From Triparma columacea (lineage: Eukaryota > Sar > Bolidophyceae > Parmales > Triparmaceae), in the NCBI GenBank assembly GCA_030267965.1, contig BRYA01000008.1:35711-89988 (forward strand): a stretch of DNA of 54,278 bases, written 5' to 3'. Shown here piece by piece: positions 42,801 through 53,404 of this stretch (its first letter is position 1; every line of letters begins with the position of its first letter). The translations under genes and the position numbers were made by a program. Below the pieces are notes generated by a model, which worked only from the letters and a program-made list of their open reading frames with translations, ran no database searches and was not told where the DNA came from.

Positions 42801-45800
42801 CCCAGTCGCCGGCACTGGGATAAGTGGTGGTGGTGCTAGCGACCTCCCCGCCTCCCAGGCCCTCAACAGGTCCGGAGAGTTCATGTACGGTACCGCCTTC
42901 AATGGAGTTCAGTCCTCCTATGAGGGGAAATGGGACGGGTTCGACGCCTCAAGGGAGTCCAACCTTGTCGAGGCCGCACTGAAGGAAATCGTCGAGCAAA
43001 TTTCTCTCATTGACATCAGCAAGCTCCCCGGGTACGGATCAGGAAATCGCGCGGCGGCCATCCTCCGTCCTTTCAAGGTCTGCGACAAAGCAAGGAAGGG
43101 GATCATCAGCATCACCGAGGTAAGAGCGGCGCGGCGAACTGCGCACGGCGTTCGAAGCAACGTAAACGAGAAACTAACACCCCCCCAGTTCTCCGCCTGC
43201 ATCGAGGCCCTCGGCCTCGTCCTCACTGCCGGAGAGGTGCGGGCGCTTGCCCACCACTTCAGCGTCGCGGTGTCCCCTTCCAAGCACGGACACGAGGGAG
43301 TCGCAATCGAATACCCTCCCTTCGCCCGCTTCGTCCTCGAGGCCAGCACCATGAATAGGTTCACTGGGGAAGGGGCCGATGACTGGGGGAAACCCGGGGC
43401 CACCTCAGGATCGGGATCTTGGTGGGAGATCGTGCCTCAGACAGCGGCAAAGTGCCAAAAGGCCCAGAAGAAGGCCAAGTCCAAGTCCAAGTTCATCAAG
43501 TCTCTTAAATCCAAGATTAAGAAGAAGGCCAACGGAAGTGATATCGAGGGCAAGCACTTCTCTAAAGCCTTATCATCCGCCGGAATCAAGCTGCCGAAAT
43601 CTGCGCTTGAGGATCTCATGGGTCTCCTCGGCGGAGAGGACGCCGTGGACTGGAAGGCGTTCCTGAAGGTCTTCAAGGTCAAGCTCGAGGATGTCGACGA
43701 TGACAATGACGAGGATGATAGCGACGACGACGGCAGTAGCGGCTCCGACGATGGCAGCGACGACGACACTTCCAAAGACTCTGACTCTGGCGACTCTGAA
43801 GACTCCGAGTCCCCGTCTTCACTTCTCAAGCTCTTCGGTAAGGCTATGATGATGGCCTCCGACCCAAGGTCGTGGATCGACAGCGTTTGCTACCTTTTCT
43901 CAGAATGCGACATGGACGGCAATGGTTACCTTGACCCGAAAGAGTTTTTGACCCTCACCAAGAAGGTCGGCGTCAAGCTCACAAAGTCCGAATTCAAGAA
44001 GCTATCTGCAGAAATGGACGACGACGGCGACGGGAACGTTTCCTACATCGAGATCCTCTCCTCCCTCCTCAAGGCCTTCAAGTCAGGGGCCAACGGGGGC
44101 AAGGCTTTCCTCGGCGACGAGAGGGAGATTGCCGAGAAGATTCTCGATGCAATGGGGGAGAACCCTGGGGCAAGGAGACGCTGGTTGAGCAAGCTCAGGA
44201 AGAACTTTTTTTCCCTTGATAAGTTCAACAACGGCACCATGCAAGGGCCTAAGCTCATCAGGGTGCTCAGGGATAGCGGGGTTCGGCTATCGAGGAGCGA
44301 AGAGGGCAGGCTCCTCGAGCTCCTCCCCACAATGGAGGACGAGGAAGGAGGCGGGGAAGGCGATGCTAGCGGCAGCGTTAGCTACCGGGAGTTGCTCCGC
44401 TTCTGCGCATCCAGCGCTGGAAAGTGGTATGAGCAGGACGTTGATCTTGCCGAGGGGTTGAGGTCTGCCTTGAGGGACAAGATGAGGAAGAAGAGGTGAG
44501 GAGGCGAGGGGGGGACGAGCGAAGCGACGAGCATGAGAGTTTATATTGTCCGAGTCGTTTCCTCCTTGAAATCGCCACCTTTCTCACCCCCGACTACCAC
44601 CCCCTTTATCCAGCTTTGTTCCAAATCTCAAGGCCTGCTTTGATGAGTTCGACGAGAGCGACAGCGGGGTCGTCAGCAAGAAGGAATTCGAAAAAGCTTG
44701 CAAGAAGATGGGAATGAGAATAGAAAGTTCTGACAGCAAGAAACTCATGGAAATCCTCGACATTGACGGCAGTGGGAATATTTCTTACCAAGACTTCGTA
44801 AGCTTCTTCAACAACAGCTCGGGGAAGAGGGAGTGGTACGATTGTGAGCCAGAAATCGCCAGGAAAATTAAGGGATCCATCGTCAAGGCAACAGATAGCA
44901 AGGCAGAAGAGGCCGTCTTTGGATTCCGTGATGCCTCGATTGGTTGCGACGAGGACGGTAACGGGTTCTGCGACGCCAGAGACTTCCGAAAAAATATCCT
45001 GAGGAACATCAAGGTGAAGTTGAGTGAGAAGGACGTTAGCAAGCTCTCCATGGTCCTCGACGACAACGGGGATGGCCTCATGAACTACCGCCCGGTCGTA
45101 AGATACCTCATCAAATGCCTGCCCCCTCTAAGCGATCGCTTCCCGGACGAGTTTTCGACCGTGCAGAGGCAGATTCAGAAGAGTAAGAGTGGCAAGAGGG
45201 GGGTCATCAACTCCCTGGAGGAAAGGTGCAAGGTCGCCGACAAGGACGGAAACGGAGCCGTCAGCGTCAAGGCACTCCTATCCGCCATGAGTAGATGCGG
45301 CGTCAAGGCATCATCGTCGGATGTAAAGACCCTCGCCGAGGGCCTTGACCCTTTGGGCCAGGGAACCGTCGATTACCACGAGTTCCTCGACCAGCTCAAG
45401 GGGAGCCACAGCTACGGGAGGGAAGAGTGGTACGAGCAGGAGGCTAGTATGGCGCAGAGGCTAAGGAAGGCCATCTGGAAGGAGCACGGTGGCAGCGGAA
45501 GGGGCAAGAAGGGTGGAGGCAGGTGGCAGAAGGACCTCAGGGCGAGCTTCGAAAAGTTCGACAGGGACGGGGACGGAGTCGTTAGCCCCAAGGACTTTTC
45601 CAGGGCGATTCAAAGTCTCGACATCAAGGTTAGCCGTGGTGACCTTGACCGTCTGATGGAGCTCCTTGACAAGAACGGAGACGGATTGCTTAGCTATGAA
45701 GACTTTGTTGACTTCATGGTGTCCAAGGACGACCCTGGGGACAGGTCAGACTACGACGGCTACGACAGTCACGAGGAGGGAACCAGGGAGAGAAGGAAGA

Positions 45801-46510
45801 GGGGCGGTCGCAGCGACTACTCCACGGTCGTGGGAGAGTATGACGAGAGGCTAGGGGGTCGAGGAGGCGGAAGGAACAGGAGCAGGTCCCCCGCCAAGGG
45901 TGGCCGCAGCGAGCCCAACCGGGGCCAAGAGAAATCCAAGGAGCTTGTGAGAATCAGGAAGAAGATTATGAGCTCCATGGACGGAAGGGGGAGCGCCGCC
46001 GAGAAGAAAATGACCTCCAAGTTCCAGGACATCGACAAGGAAGACAGGGGCCTCGTGAGCGTCAGGGAATTCCACTCAGCCATGAAGAAATGCGGGTTGT
46101 CAGCCCTCAAGAGGGAAGATCTCTCTCTGCTATCATCTGAGTTCGACTCTGAGGACGATGGAAGGTTCAACTGGGAAGAGTTCGTCAACTTCGTGTTCCA
46201 CCCCGAGAGGAGGAAGGGGCGGGGGAGGGACAGGGACAGGGGACGAGGAGACGAAATCGAGAGCGAGGACAGTGACGACAACCACCACGAAAGGCGGAGA
46301 AAACCGTCGCCCCCTTACAATTCCAGGAGGGGAGGCAGGGGGACGAGCAGCCACGGAGGAAGGCCCCAATCACGTAAGCAGCGCAGCAGGTATCCAGACG
46401 ACGATGACTATAGCGAGGACTTGGATAGTTATGGAGACGACAGCAGGACTGAAAGGCTGAACGTCAGGGGCGTGAGGGCCAAGGTTGGGAGGAAGACTAA
46501 GAGGTACTAG
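39863..46510 (+). CDS. Giant multi-EF-hand protein, eight exons
   Basis: Exons: 39863-39957, 40178-40287, 40373-40977, 41057-41523, 41665-42016, 42133-43119, 43189-44495, 44614-46510. They total 5820 nt (1939 aa) and frame is kept at every join. Well-formed EF-hand loops include DRNGDSYLSGKQI (about 699), DMDGNGYLDPKEF (about 1115), DDDGDGNVSYIEI (about 1151), DIDGSGNISYQDF, DEDGNGFCDARDF, DKDGNGAVSVKAL, DRDGDGVVSPKDF, DKNGDGLLSYEDF and, near the end, DKEDRGLVSVREF. Degenerate ones occur earlier. EF pairs are spaced by a recurring linker, WYEQE or WYDCE followed by a basic helix. An Asp/Ser run lies near 1040-1080; the C-terminus is Arg/Gly/Ser-rich. It is probably a soluble calcium sensor or structural protein. 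The 69-nt intron 43120-43188 is in frame and stop-free. Confidence 0.85.
41597..41630. other. Assembly gap (34 N)
   Basis: Thirty-four undetermined bases lie in a CCCCTCT-type repeat inside the EF-hand gene intron 41524-41664. Reading frame and phase match across the intron, so no coding sequence is lost. Confidence 0.98.
44517..44527 (+). repeat. Intron motif GAGCGAAGCGA, EF-hand gene intron 7
   Basis: An exact copy in GACGAGCGAAGCGACGAG, 21 nt after the donor of intron 44496-44613. The same intron also has GAGTCGTTTCCTC; its reverse complement GAGGAAACGACTC occurs near the donor of the giant gene's intron 5. Confidence 0.85.
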
Positions 46511-47550
46511 TTGCATCAGAGAAATGTTATTCAAGTCGTTACTTTACGTGAAGTGTGAAGGCTCATGGCGGCGACAAAGACGCAGTGCGCGAAGGATACG
46601 GAGGAGATGACCATGCACAGTTAAGGGCATGGATCTAACAAAGGTGTGGACGACTGTTCGCTTTTGGACAACAATGAGGCGACGAGACGACGCATTTATG
46701 CAATAATAGTGGACCAAGAGACACGTCTTATTTCATCTAATACTTAGTTAGCGGCCCCATCGGCAATTTGAAAACCATTATCAAACAATTTTAGCTCTGT
46801 TTTTGAGACTCTCAAATTGCTTGGAGCATTTGAAAGTCATATCGAACTCGTTTGTTCTCAGGTGAGTACCATCACGGTTGAATAGTAAACAAGAAGGGAT
46901 GTATGGCGTTCATTTTCCAAATTCGTTCGTTGGGGGGATAAATGGGAATATGACCAACCGACCCTCGCCTGCATGGTTTGGAGGATTTCAGCTCTTTTCG
47001 ACTTTTTCAGTGACGTTTCATCCCCCCCCCGGCAACAATAGCCCATCAATAACGGATTTAGTACAACGATATCCTGTATTTCTGCCTATTGAGCAACAAG
47101 CCCTCCCCCCCTCTCCCTAACCTCCCCAACCCCTCCAAGCCTCCCACTTGCTCCTCCCAGGTTGAAACAAAAATCCTTATTACCCCCCCCCCCCTACGAC
47201 TCGTTGAAGGTAAGAGTTTGAATCATTTTCGAAGTCCCCACTTCTCCTCCCAGGTTGAAACAAAAATACTTATTCCCCCCCCCGTACGACTCGTTGAAGG
47301 TAAGAGTTTGAATCATTATTTCGAAGTACATTATATGTCTCCATGACTTTGGATAAAAATTCGCGAAACGTGAAATTTAAAAGTTCTTTTTAATCCGCTT
47401 TGATGGTGGGGGGGGTGGACTTTCGTAAAATGTCTTAGAAATGTTCGTAAATAGCACGCGAATATTAGCTTACACCTACAAAACTTACCGCACCCGTTCG
47501 TTTACCCTTACGCGCTGTTAGACGTAAAGAAAGCCAATTTGAGTGTTAAA
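46511..47550 (+). other. Intergenic kilobase before the START/XKR-like gene
   Basis: The longest gene-free interval. Short open frames at 46899-47120 and 47089-47346 have biased composition and no recognisable domain; the second reads through the 92-bp duplication. Poly-C tracts of 9-14 bases are frequent. No TATA box was convincingly identified. Confidence 0.5.
47143..47327 (+). repeat. Tandem duplication of a 92-bp exon-like unit
   Basis: Two copies start at about 47143 and 47235. Each has a pyrimidine tract ending CTCCCAG, a block of about 57 nt beginning GTTGAAACAAAAAT with an internal poly-C run, and CGTTGAAG followed by GTAAGAG. Each copy thus looks like acceptor, mini-exon, donor. The copies differ mainly in poly-C length. 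Confidence 0.85.
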
Positions 47551-50500
47551 ATGAGCACTAAAGCGAGCCCCAAGCTGGAGAACAAGCACGTCGTCGCTGC
47601 AAACGATGTTAAGAGGGGTACCACTGACAAAGGAAAACTTGTCGACGTCGAGAACGAAGTAAACGAGGAGATTGTTGGCGCTCCTGACGATATTATTGAG
47701 TTCATCATTGACAATGATATGGAGAAGGGACGCGTTACTCGCGTCGACGATCCCCCCGGAGAGCTAGACGACGCAGAAAATCTGGAGGACGAAAAAGTCG
47801 AAGGGATCCAACTGTCCCCAGTCAGTGTCGGTGACACCAAACAGACTGATGAGGAGATAGACCAAGCCGCGCTGGAGGCTCTTGCCAATATTATTAGGAA
47901 TGAGCCCCAGGATTACAGCGAAGAGGAGGAAGAAGTGGTGAGGGACGGCAAAGGGTTCTATAGGAAGTGCATAGCAAGCAAGAAATTCAAGAATGTGAAG
48001 ACCCGAGACCAAAGGGTCAAGTTGAAAACTGGGCACCTTGATGGTGAAGGCCTGGTGGCTGGCGTGTGCGAGACTATCGTAGATGCTTCACTTGCAGAGT
48101 GCGTGGCATATGAGTTCATTAAGGACTCAAGGGAGAAAAAGGTCAAGCTCGGGAAGAAGTACAAGGCGATAGAAACAAAGAAATTGAATGACCACTCACA
48201 ACTGTACCTTAGTAGAAGGAATCTTGGCGTAAGAGGTTTCTCTGATAGGGAGTTCAGGACAGTGTGTTGCTGGAAAAAGGATCAAAGAGACAAGGCATTT
48301 TGGACTGTGTACAAAGACACCAACCTGCTCGATAAAGACTACCCATTAAATGCAGGCGCAGTCCTTGGGTCTGCAACAACCACATGGCTGTTTGAGGCAC
48401 TCACAACCACTGGCGGCGTTCCCCAGACTAAAGTCATATTTGCTTCGAAGGTGGACATCAAGGGCTCTGTGCCAAGCTTCATCATGAATCGCTTGTCAAC
48501 CAAGTATGCAAGCAACATGATTGAATTGCGGAAGAAGTTTCACCAGAGTGATGACAAGTTTGACAGGGCTGCGCTGGAATACCTAGCAAATATCATCAAG
48601 AATGAACCTCAAGATTATACAGAGGAGGAAGAGAAGGCAATTAGGAAGGGGAAGGAATTCTATGAGAAGTGCAAGGAGGAGGAGAACTTTGATAATTTGA
48701 AGAGTCCTGATGAGAGGGTCAAGATGAAGCTAGTTCTTGTTGATGGGGCAAGCAGTGGGACTGGTTTTGCCACTACTGTAATTGATGCGAGTGTAGAAGA
48801 GTGTGCAGCAAATGAGATTACCAGTCTAAACAGTAGAAACGAAACGAAGAAAGCTAAAATGAATGGGATAACCACTATGAAGGTAGTAAATGTTAATCCC
48901 CACACTCTCTACTACATTACAACAAGGAATCTTGGCATTCCTGGATTTTATCCACGTGAGACAAGGAGTAAGGTTACCTGGTTAAAGCAAGATGACGGCA
49001 AAGTAATTATATATTTTGCAGACGCAGAGGAGCTTCAGGTAGACTATCCAGTGAAGGCTGGGAATGTGTTATTAAAGGCACACACAGTGTGGGTATTTGA
49101 GCCACTTGAGCCTATTGGAGGTGTGCCACAAACATCAGTTACCCTGACAACAAATATAGACCTTGGTGGTGCCATAGACTTTGTAATTTCAATCATCAAA
49201 AACACAATTGTCCCAAAGTTTCTTGCAACAGTCTCAGACTTGAGAAAGAAATTTGACAAGAGCAAAGAGATTGATATCTTCAAGAGGCAGCAGATCATTG
49301 AAAAGTTTGAGGAGATTGCAATTGAGGGGGCACCAGGGATTGAAAGTCACTTTGATGAGATTGATGGAGCTCAAGAGATTAGTAGTGGGTTGACTGGGCA
49401 GACATTGATAAAAGCAGAGAAGCGAATGGGATGGGGGAAGACTTCAATAACTGTAAGAGCAACCCACAAGGAAGTTGCAGCATTCTTTTGGGACTTTAAA
49501 AGTGGAATTGACTCCCAGCTTAAGCTTCATAGAGTCAACAACAAGATGCTTGTCATCACAGTTGAACGTGAAGGGCATCTCACAGCTGTAAGATTCTCAG
49601 AGGCTGGCCAGATGAAGACAGACGTTGAAATGATGACTAGACAAATAGGGTTAGAAAAGGCTGCTAGCAAAAAGATTGTAATCAAGCAATTGGGTATAGC
49701 GACTGATGCTGCTTACTACTTTGATAATCTGCTCAAGAGTACTGAAGCAGGAGAACAGGATGGGAGGAGGTTTGGAGAGCAGCTGATGGAGAGAGTGAAG
49801 AGAAGGAATATTAGGGACAATAAGGTAGAGGTTGTGAGGGAATTCATTCTGGCCAATAGGGCACTGAGAGAGATTACAGAGCAGCATGGTTTCACGAGAA
49901 CTATGCTGTATGCTGTGGTCATTAACAAATTTAAAAGGAGAGCGAGACATGAGGGAGAATATAATAGTGAGGAGGAAGCCAGGGGGTGGAAGATTGGGAG
50001 TGCAATGACAGGAGTCATGTTGACCACAGCAACTGCTGCTCATGCTGTTGATGAGTGGGCGAATCAATTCACTGAAGTGCAGGAGGTTATGAATGAACAA
50101 GTGTGGCTAAGGCCCATGCTTGAGGAGACAGTTAAGAAACTATTTATGAAGTCTACCTTAGGCTTAAAGGCAAGGGTCACTGTTGGTGCTGCCACAAGCA
50201 TGGTCGATTTGCTGACTGATGTGTATGTGACGAACATGTTTTGGAGAGATAAGAAGTATGGGTACTTTAAAGCTTCTTTGGCAAGTTTGTTACTGTCAAT
50301 TGGGATTCAGATGTTCGCTGTCTGGGCAGGGTACAGGAAGTTGGGGATGACAAGGGTGTTAAGGGAGTGGATTCCAATTTTGCTTGGGTACAAGCCTGCT
50401 GTTGATGCTTACAGGGTTGTAACGGGAGCAAAGCAAGAGGTTGGGACTGCAGCTGACGCAGTGTTTGAGATGACAATCACGAAAGGGACAGAGATGTTTG

Positions 50501-53379
50501 CTGAGGCTATCCCTGGAGTGATTATCCAACTTATGGCTATAGCAACCAGTGGCAAAGATGTTGGAACTTCAGCATGGCTTTCTGTTGCAGTGTCAGCAAT
50601 TACAACAGGCTTTGCCTCAGCAACAATTAGTTATGACTGGGACACAGACCCTGCTAAGAGAGAAGTGGCACCAGACTTCTATGGATATATACCAGCAAAA
50701 GCAAGCAAGAGGGCAGTAGTATTTGTGTCCATGTGGCTCTTTACAGCAGGGATGCTTCTCATAAGGTGTACAACAATAGTTCTTCTTGGGTTGATGGGAG
50801 GTAGCTGGGTCTTTCTCTACATTGGAGCTGACCTTGTCCTGTACTTGTTGGTTAAAATATTGAGTGGAGACTTCTGGTATTGGTTGCCAGTGGGCGGTAG
50901 CGCAGAGATTGTGCTAAGTATTCTATTCAGAGTGATTGCAAAGATCATTGTAGACTTCACATCAATTGTGCACTTTAGACATCCTTATGAAGTAGGAGGG
51001 TTCTATTGGTTGTTTGGTCTTCTTTTGACAATGGGAAGCCTACCAGTGTCAATATTTGTAACTTCACCTTATGTTGATGACCGAGCAATTGATATAGCAT
51101 CGACTATTGTGAAGTATTCTATACTGATAACTACCCTGTGTTTTGCTGTCTTCTTTTTGAACATCGAGAGGAAGTACTGGCGCACCTTCTGGAGCACGCA
51201 GAGATCAAAGGATATGTCAATGGCATATTTCCTTGAAGGAGAAAGTGATGAAATGAAGTTTGTAGTCTTTACAACTTCAAGGCATCACTGGGTTTCAATT
51301 GAGGGCAAACTTAGGAAGTGGGTTGAGTTGAACTGGGCTAGATGGGAAGAGGAGAAACCAGAGTGGTTTACTGATGAGAGGAAGGCTATGGTGCCAGTAG
51401 ACTTCATTATAGCAGATGGAGATGCTAGAAGGAGAGAGAGTGTGAGGAGATCAAGTATAGATGCTGAAGCCGAGGGTGATACTATACAAGACTATGCAGG
51501 TTTAGATCCTAAACAAACAGGACGGTTGTTGGGTGAGCAGCTATTGTTTGCATTAAGTTTCAGGAAGAAGGGAATGACAAAGGAGGAAGCTGTCAGGTCA
51601 TTTATTGGGAAAAATTACATTCTGAGACAGGCTGCAGAGAAGTACGCGTTTGTCACACCAATGCTTGGAGCTGTTATCAAGAACAAGCTGTGCAAGTTGG
51701 GGAAGGTAGAGGGTAAGGCGATTGAGCTGCAGGAGAAGGATGGAAGGGAGATTGGACAGTCTTTAGCGAGGAGTTTGGCTATTAATACTCAGCCAGTTGC
51801 TGCTGTGGATGCCTTCATCTTAAATTTCCCTGCTTTACAGGAGCTTGATGTGGAGTATGAGTGGTTCAGACCTATGCTTGAGACAATTAGTTACAGGCTT
51901 TTTGAAGAAGTTCCTTGGGGGTTGAAAGCAAGAGTAACTATTGGGGCGATAACAAGTATGTCTGATTTGCTCACTGATGTGTATGTGACTCACATGTTTT
52001 TGAGAGATGAAAAGGAGGGGTACTTCAAAGCTTCTTTGGCTAGTTTAATGGTTTCAATGGGTATTCAGATGTTTGTTGTTTGGGCACAAAACAAGAGGTT
52101 GGGGATGAAGAGGGTGCTTAGGGAATGGGTGCCAATCTTGCTTGGGTACAAGCCTGCAGTTGATGCTTATAGGGTAGCAACTGGAGCAAAGCAAGAGGTT
52201 GGGACTGCAGGTGACCCAATGCTTGAGATGACATTCATGAAAGTGAGTGAGATGTTTGCTGAGGCAATCCCTGGAGTGATCATCCAACTTATGGCTATTG
52301 CAACAAGTAAAAAAAACGTTGCGGTGGCAGCTTGGGTCTCACTTATTGTTTCAGCTTTGACTACAGGCTTTACATCTGCAACAATAAGTTATGACTTCGA
52401 CACAGACCCAGTGAGGAGAATTCAAGTGCCTGATTTTTATGGGTATGTGCCTGCAAATCCCACCAAGAGATCTATCATATTTGTGTCAATGATGCTCTTT
52501 AGTGCAGGTATTCTTGTGATAAGGTGCATGACAATAGTTGTGTTAGGACTACTTGGTGGTAGATGGGTCTCTATCTATGTTGGTGCTGATATGCTTCTGT
52601 ATTTGTTGGTGAAGGTCTTAAGAGGAGACTTTTGGTATTGGATTCCTGCTGGAGGCAATGCAGAGATTATGAGTAGCAGTGTTAGTAGAGTTTTGGCAAA
52701 AGTAGTGATAGACTTTACATCAATTGTGCAGTTTAGGCATCCTAATGAGGTTGGAGGAATATATTGGTCAATTAGCTTTGTATTGACAATGGGAAGTCTT
52801 CCAGTAGCTATATTAGTAGCTGAAAAAGGAGATGTTGCAGAAGAGAGTCTTAAATTGGCATGGAAAGTAGTTGGAACATTTATACCATGTACAGTGTTGT
52901 TAATTGCAGTATTTTTCTTTAACATTGAGAAAAAATATTGGGGCACCTTCTACAGCTCGCAAAGGGGTAAGGACTTGACAGTAAAGAATTTTAAAGAGGG
53001 TTCAGATTCTGTTAAAGCAAAGTATAGTTTCAAATACTCAAAGCATCATTGGAAGTCAATTGAAGAGGAAGTAAAAGCTTGGGTACAGGCTAACTGGGAT
53101 AGATGGGACGAGGAGAAGCCAGATTGGTTTGATGAAGCAATGAGAGCTAGGGTGCCAGTTGAATACATTCCTGAATCTGGAGCTGCTAGAAGGAGAGAGA
53201 GTGTCAGGAGAGCAAGTGTTGAAGCTGAAGCTGAGGGTGGTCTAGCAGGTGCTTTGGGAGAAAATATAAGGAGAGCAAGTGTTGGAGGCGCTGATGGTGA
53301 AGATATTATAGGAGTAGGAGGTGGGAAGGCTAAAGTAAGCAGTGTCATGCCGATAGAAGATGCGGATAATGGGGAGTAA
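47551..53379 (+). CDS. START-like repeats fused to two XKR-like membrane modules, intronless
   Basis: One exon of 1942 aa from ATG 47551 (an in-frame TTG at 47539 is unlikely). Residues about 103-335 and 335-575 are two related START-like lipid-binding domains (WLFEALTTTGGVPQTKV then VDIKGSVPSF; WVFEPLEPIGGVPQTSV), and about 615-728 is a third, partial one. Membrane module 1 (about 857-1283) and module 2 (about 1437-1857) share SMVDLLTDVYVTNMF or SMSDLLTDVYVTHMF, PILLGYKPAVDAYRV and EAIPGVIIQLMAIATS. These are placed as in XKR scramblases, a remote inferred similarity. Each module ends in basophilic-kinase-like sites (RRRESVRRSS, RRRESVRRAS). The combination suggests lipid transfer plus lipid scrambling in one protein. 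The sense strand becomes poorer in C toward the 3' end. It is a paralogue of the 2155-4617 gene. Confidence 0.8.
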   Translation: MSTKASPKLENKHVVAANDVKRGTTDKGKLVDVENEVNEEIVGAPDDIIEFIIDNDMEKGRVTRVDDPPGELDDAENLEDEKVEGIQLSPVSVGDTKQTDEEIDQAALEALANIIRNEPQDYSEEEEEVVRDGKGFYRKCIASKKFKNVKTRDQRVKLKTGHLDGEGLVAGVCETIVDASLAECVAYEFIKDSREKKVKLGKKYKAIETKKLNDHSQLYLSRRNLGVRGFSDREFRTVCCWKKDQRDKAFWTVYKDTNLLDKDYPLNAGAVLGSATTTWLFEALTTTGGVPQTKVIFASKVDIKGSVPSFIMNRLSTKYASNMIELRKKFHQSDDKFDRAALEYLANIIKNEPQDYTEEEEKAIRKGKEFYEKCKEEENFDNLKSPDERVKMKLVLVDGASSGTGFATTVIDASVEECAANEITSLNSRNETKKAKMNGITTMKVVNVNPHTLYYITTRNLGIPGFYPRETRSKVTWLKQDDGKVIIYFADAEELQVDYPVKAGNVLLKAHTVWVFEPLEPIGGVPQTSVTLTTNIDLGGAIDFVISIIKNTIVPKFLATVSDLRKKFDKSKEIDIFKRQQIIEKFEEIAIEGAPGIESHFDEIDGAQEISSGLTGQTLIKAEKRMGWGKTSITVRATHKEVAAFFWDFKSGIDSQLKLHRVNNKMLVITVEREGHLTAVRFSEAGQMKTDVEMMTRQIGLEKAASKKIVIKQLGIATDAAYYFDNLLKSTEAGEQDGRRFGEQLMERVKRRNIRDNKVEVVREFILANRALREITEQHGFTRTMLYAVVINKFKRRARHEGEYNSEEEARGWKIGSAMTGVMLTTATAAHAVDEWANQFTEVQEVMNEQVWLRPMLEETVKKLFMKSTLGLKARVTVGAATSMVDLLTDVYVTNMFWRDKKYGYFKASLASLLLSIGIQMFAVWAGYRKLGMTRVLREWIPILLGYKPAVDAYRVVTGAKQEVGTAADAVFEMTITKGTEMFAEAIPGVIIQLMAIATSGKDVGTSAWLSVAVSAITTGFASATISYDWDTDPAKREVAPDFYGYIPAKASKRAVVFVSMWLFTAGMLLIRCTTIVLLGLMGGSWVFLYIGADLVLYLLVKILSGDFWYWLPVGGSAEIVLSILFRVIAKIIVDFTSIVHFRHPYEVGGFYWLFGLLLTMGSLPVSIFVTSPYVDDRAIDIASTIVKYSILITTLCFAVFFLNIERKYWRTFWSTQRSKDMSMAYFLEGESDEMKFVVFTTSRHHWVSIEGKLRKWVELNWARWEEEKPEWFTDERKAMVPVDFIIADGDARRRESVRRSSIDAEAEGDTIQDYAGLDPKQTGRLLGEQLLFALSFRKKGMTKEEAVRSFIGKNYILRQAAEKYAFVTPMLGAVIKNKLCKLGKVEGKAIELQEKDGREIGQSLARSLAINTQPVAAVDAFILNFPALQELDVEYEWFRPMLETISYRLFEEVPWGLKARVTIGAITSMSDLLTDVYVTHMFLRDEKEGYFKASLASLMVSMGIQMFVVWAQNKRLGMKRVLREWVPILLGYKPAVDAYRVATGAKQEVGTAGDPMLEMTFMKVSEMFAEAIPGVIIQLMAIATSKKNVAVAAWVSLIVSALTTGFTSATISYDFDTDPVRRIQVPDFYGYVPANPTKRSIIFVSMMLFSAGILVIRCMTIVVLGLLGGRWVSIYVGADMLLYLLVKVLRGDFWYWIPAGGNAEIMSSSVSRVLAKVVIDFTSIVQFRHPNEVGGIYWSISFVLTMGSLPVAILVAEKGDVAEESLKLAWKVVGTFIPCTVLLIAVFFFNIEKKYWGTFYSSQRGKDLTVKNFKEGSDSVKAKYSFKYSKHHWKSIEEEVKAWVQANWDRWDEEKPDWFDEAMRARVPVEYIPESGAARRRESVRRASVEAEAEGGLAGALGENIRRASVGGADGEDIIGVGGGKAKVSSVMPIEDADNGE

Positions 53380-53404
53380 CTAAAGGGCAGCAACATTTGT
53401 AGGA

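Noticed and set aside
46899..47120. Short open frame before the START/XKR-like gene
   Set aside because: Pro/Phe-rich peptide with no domain, ends in poly-C sequence and overlaps another short frame; not enough to call a gene.
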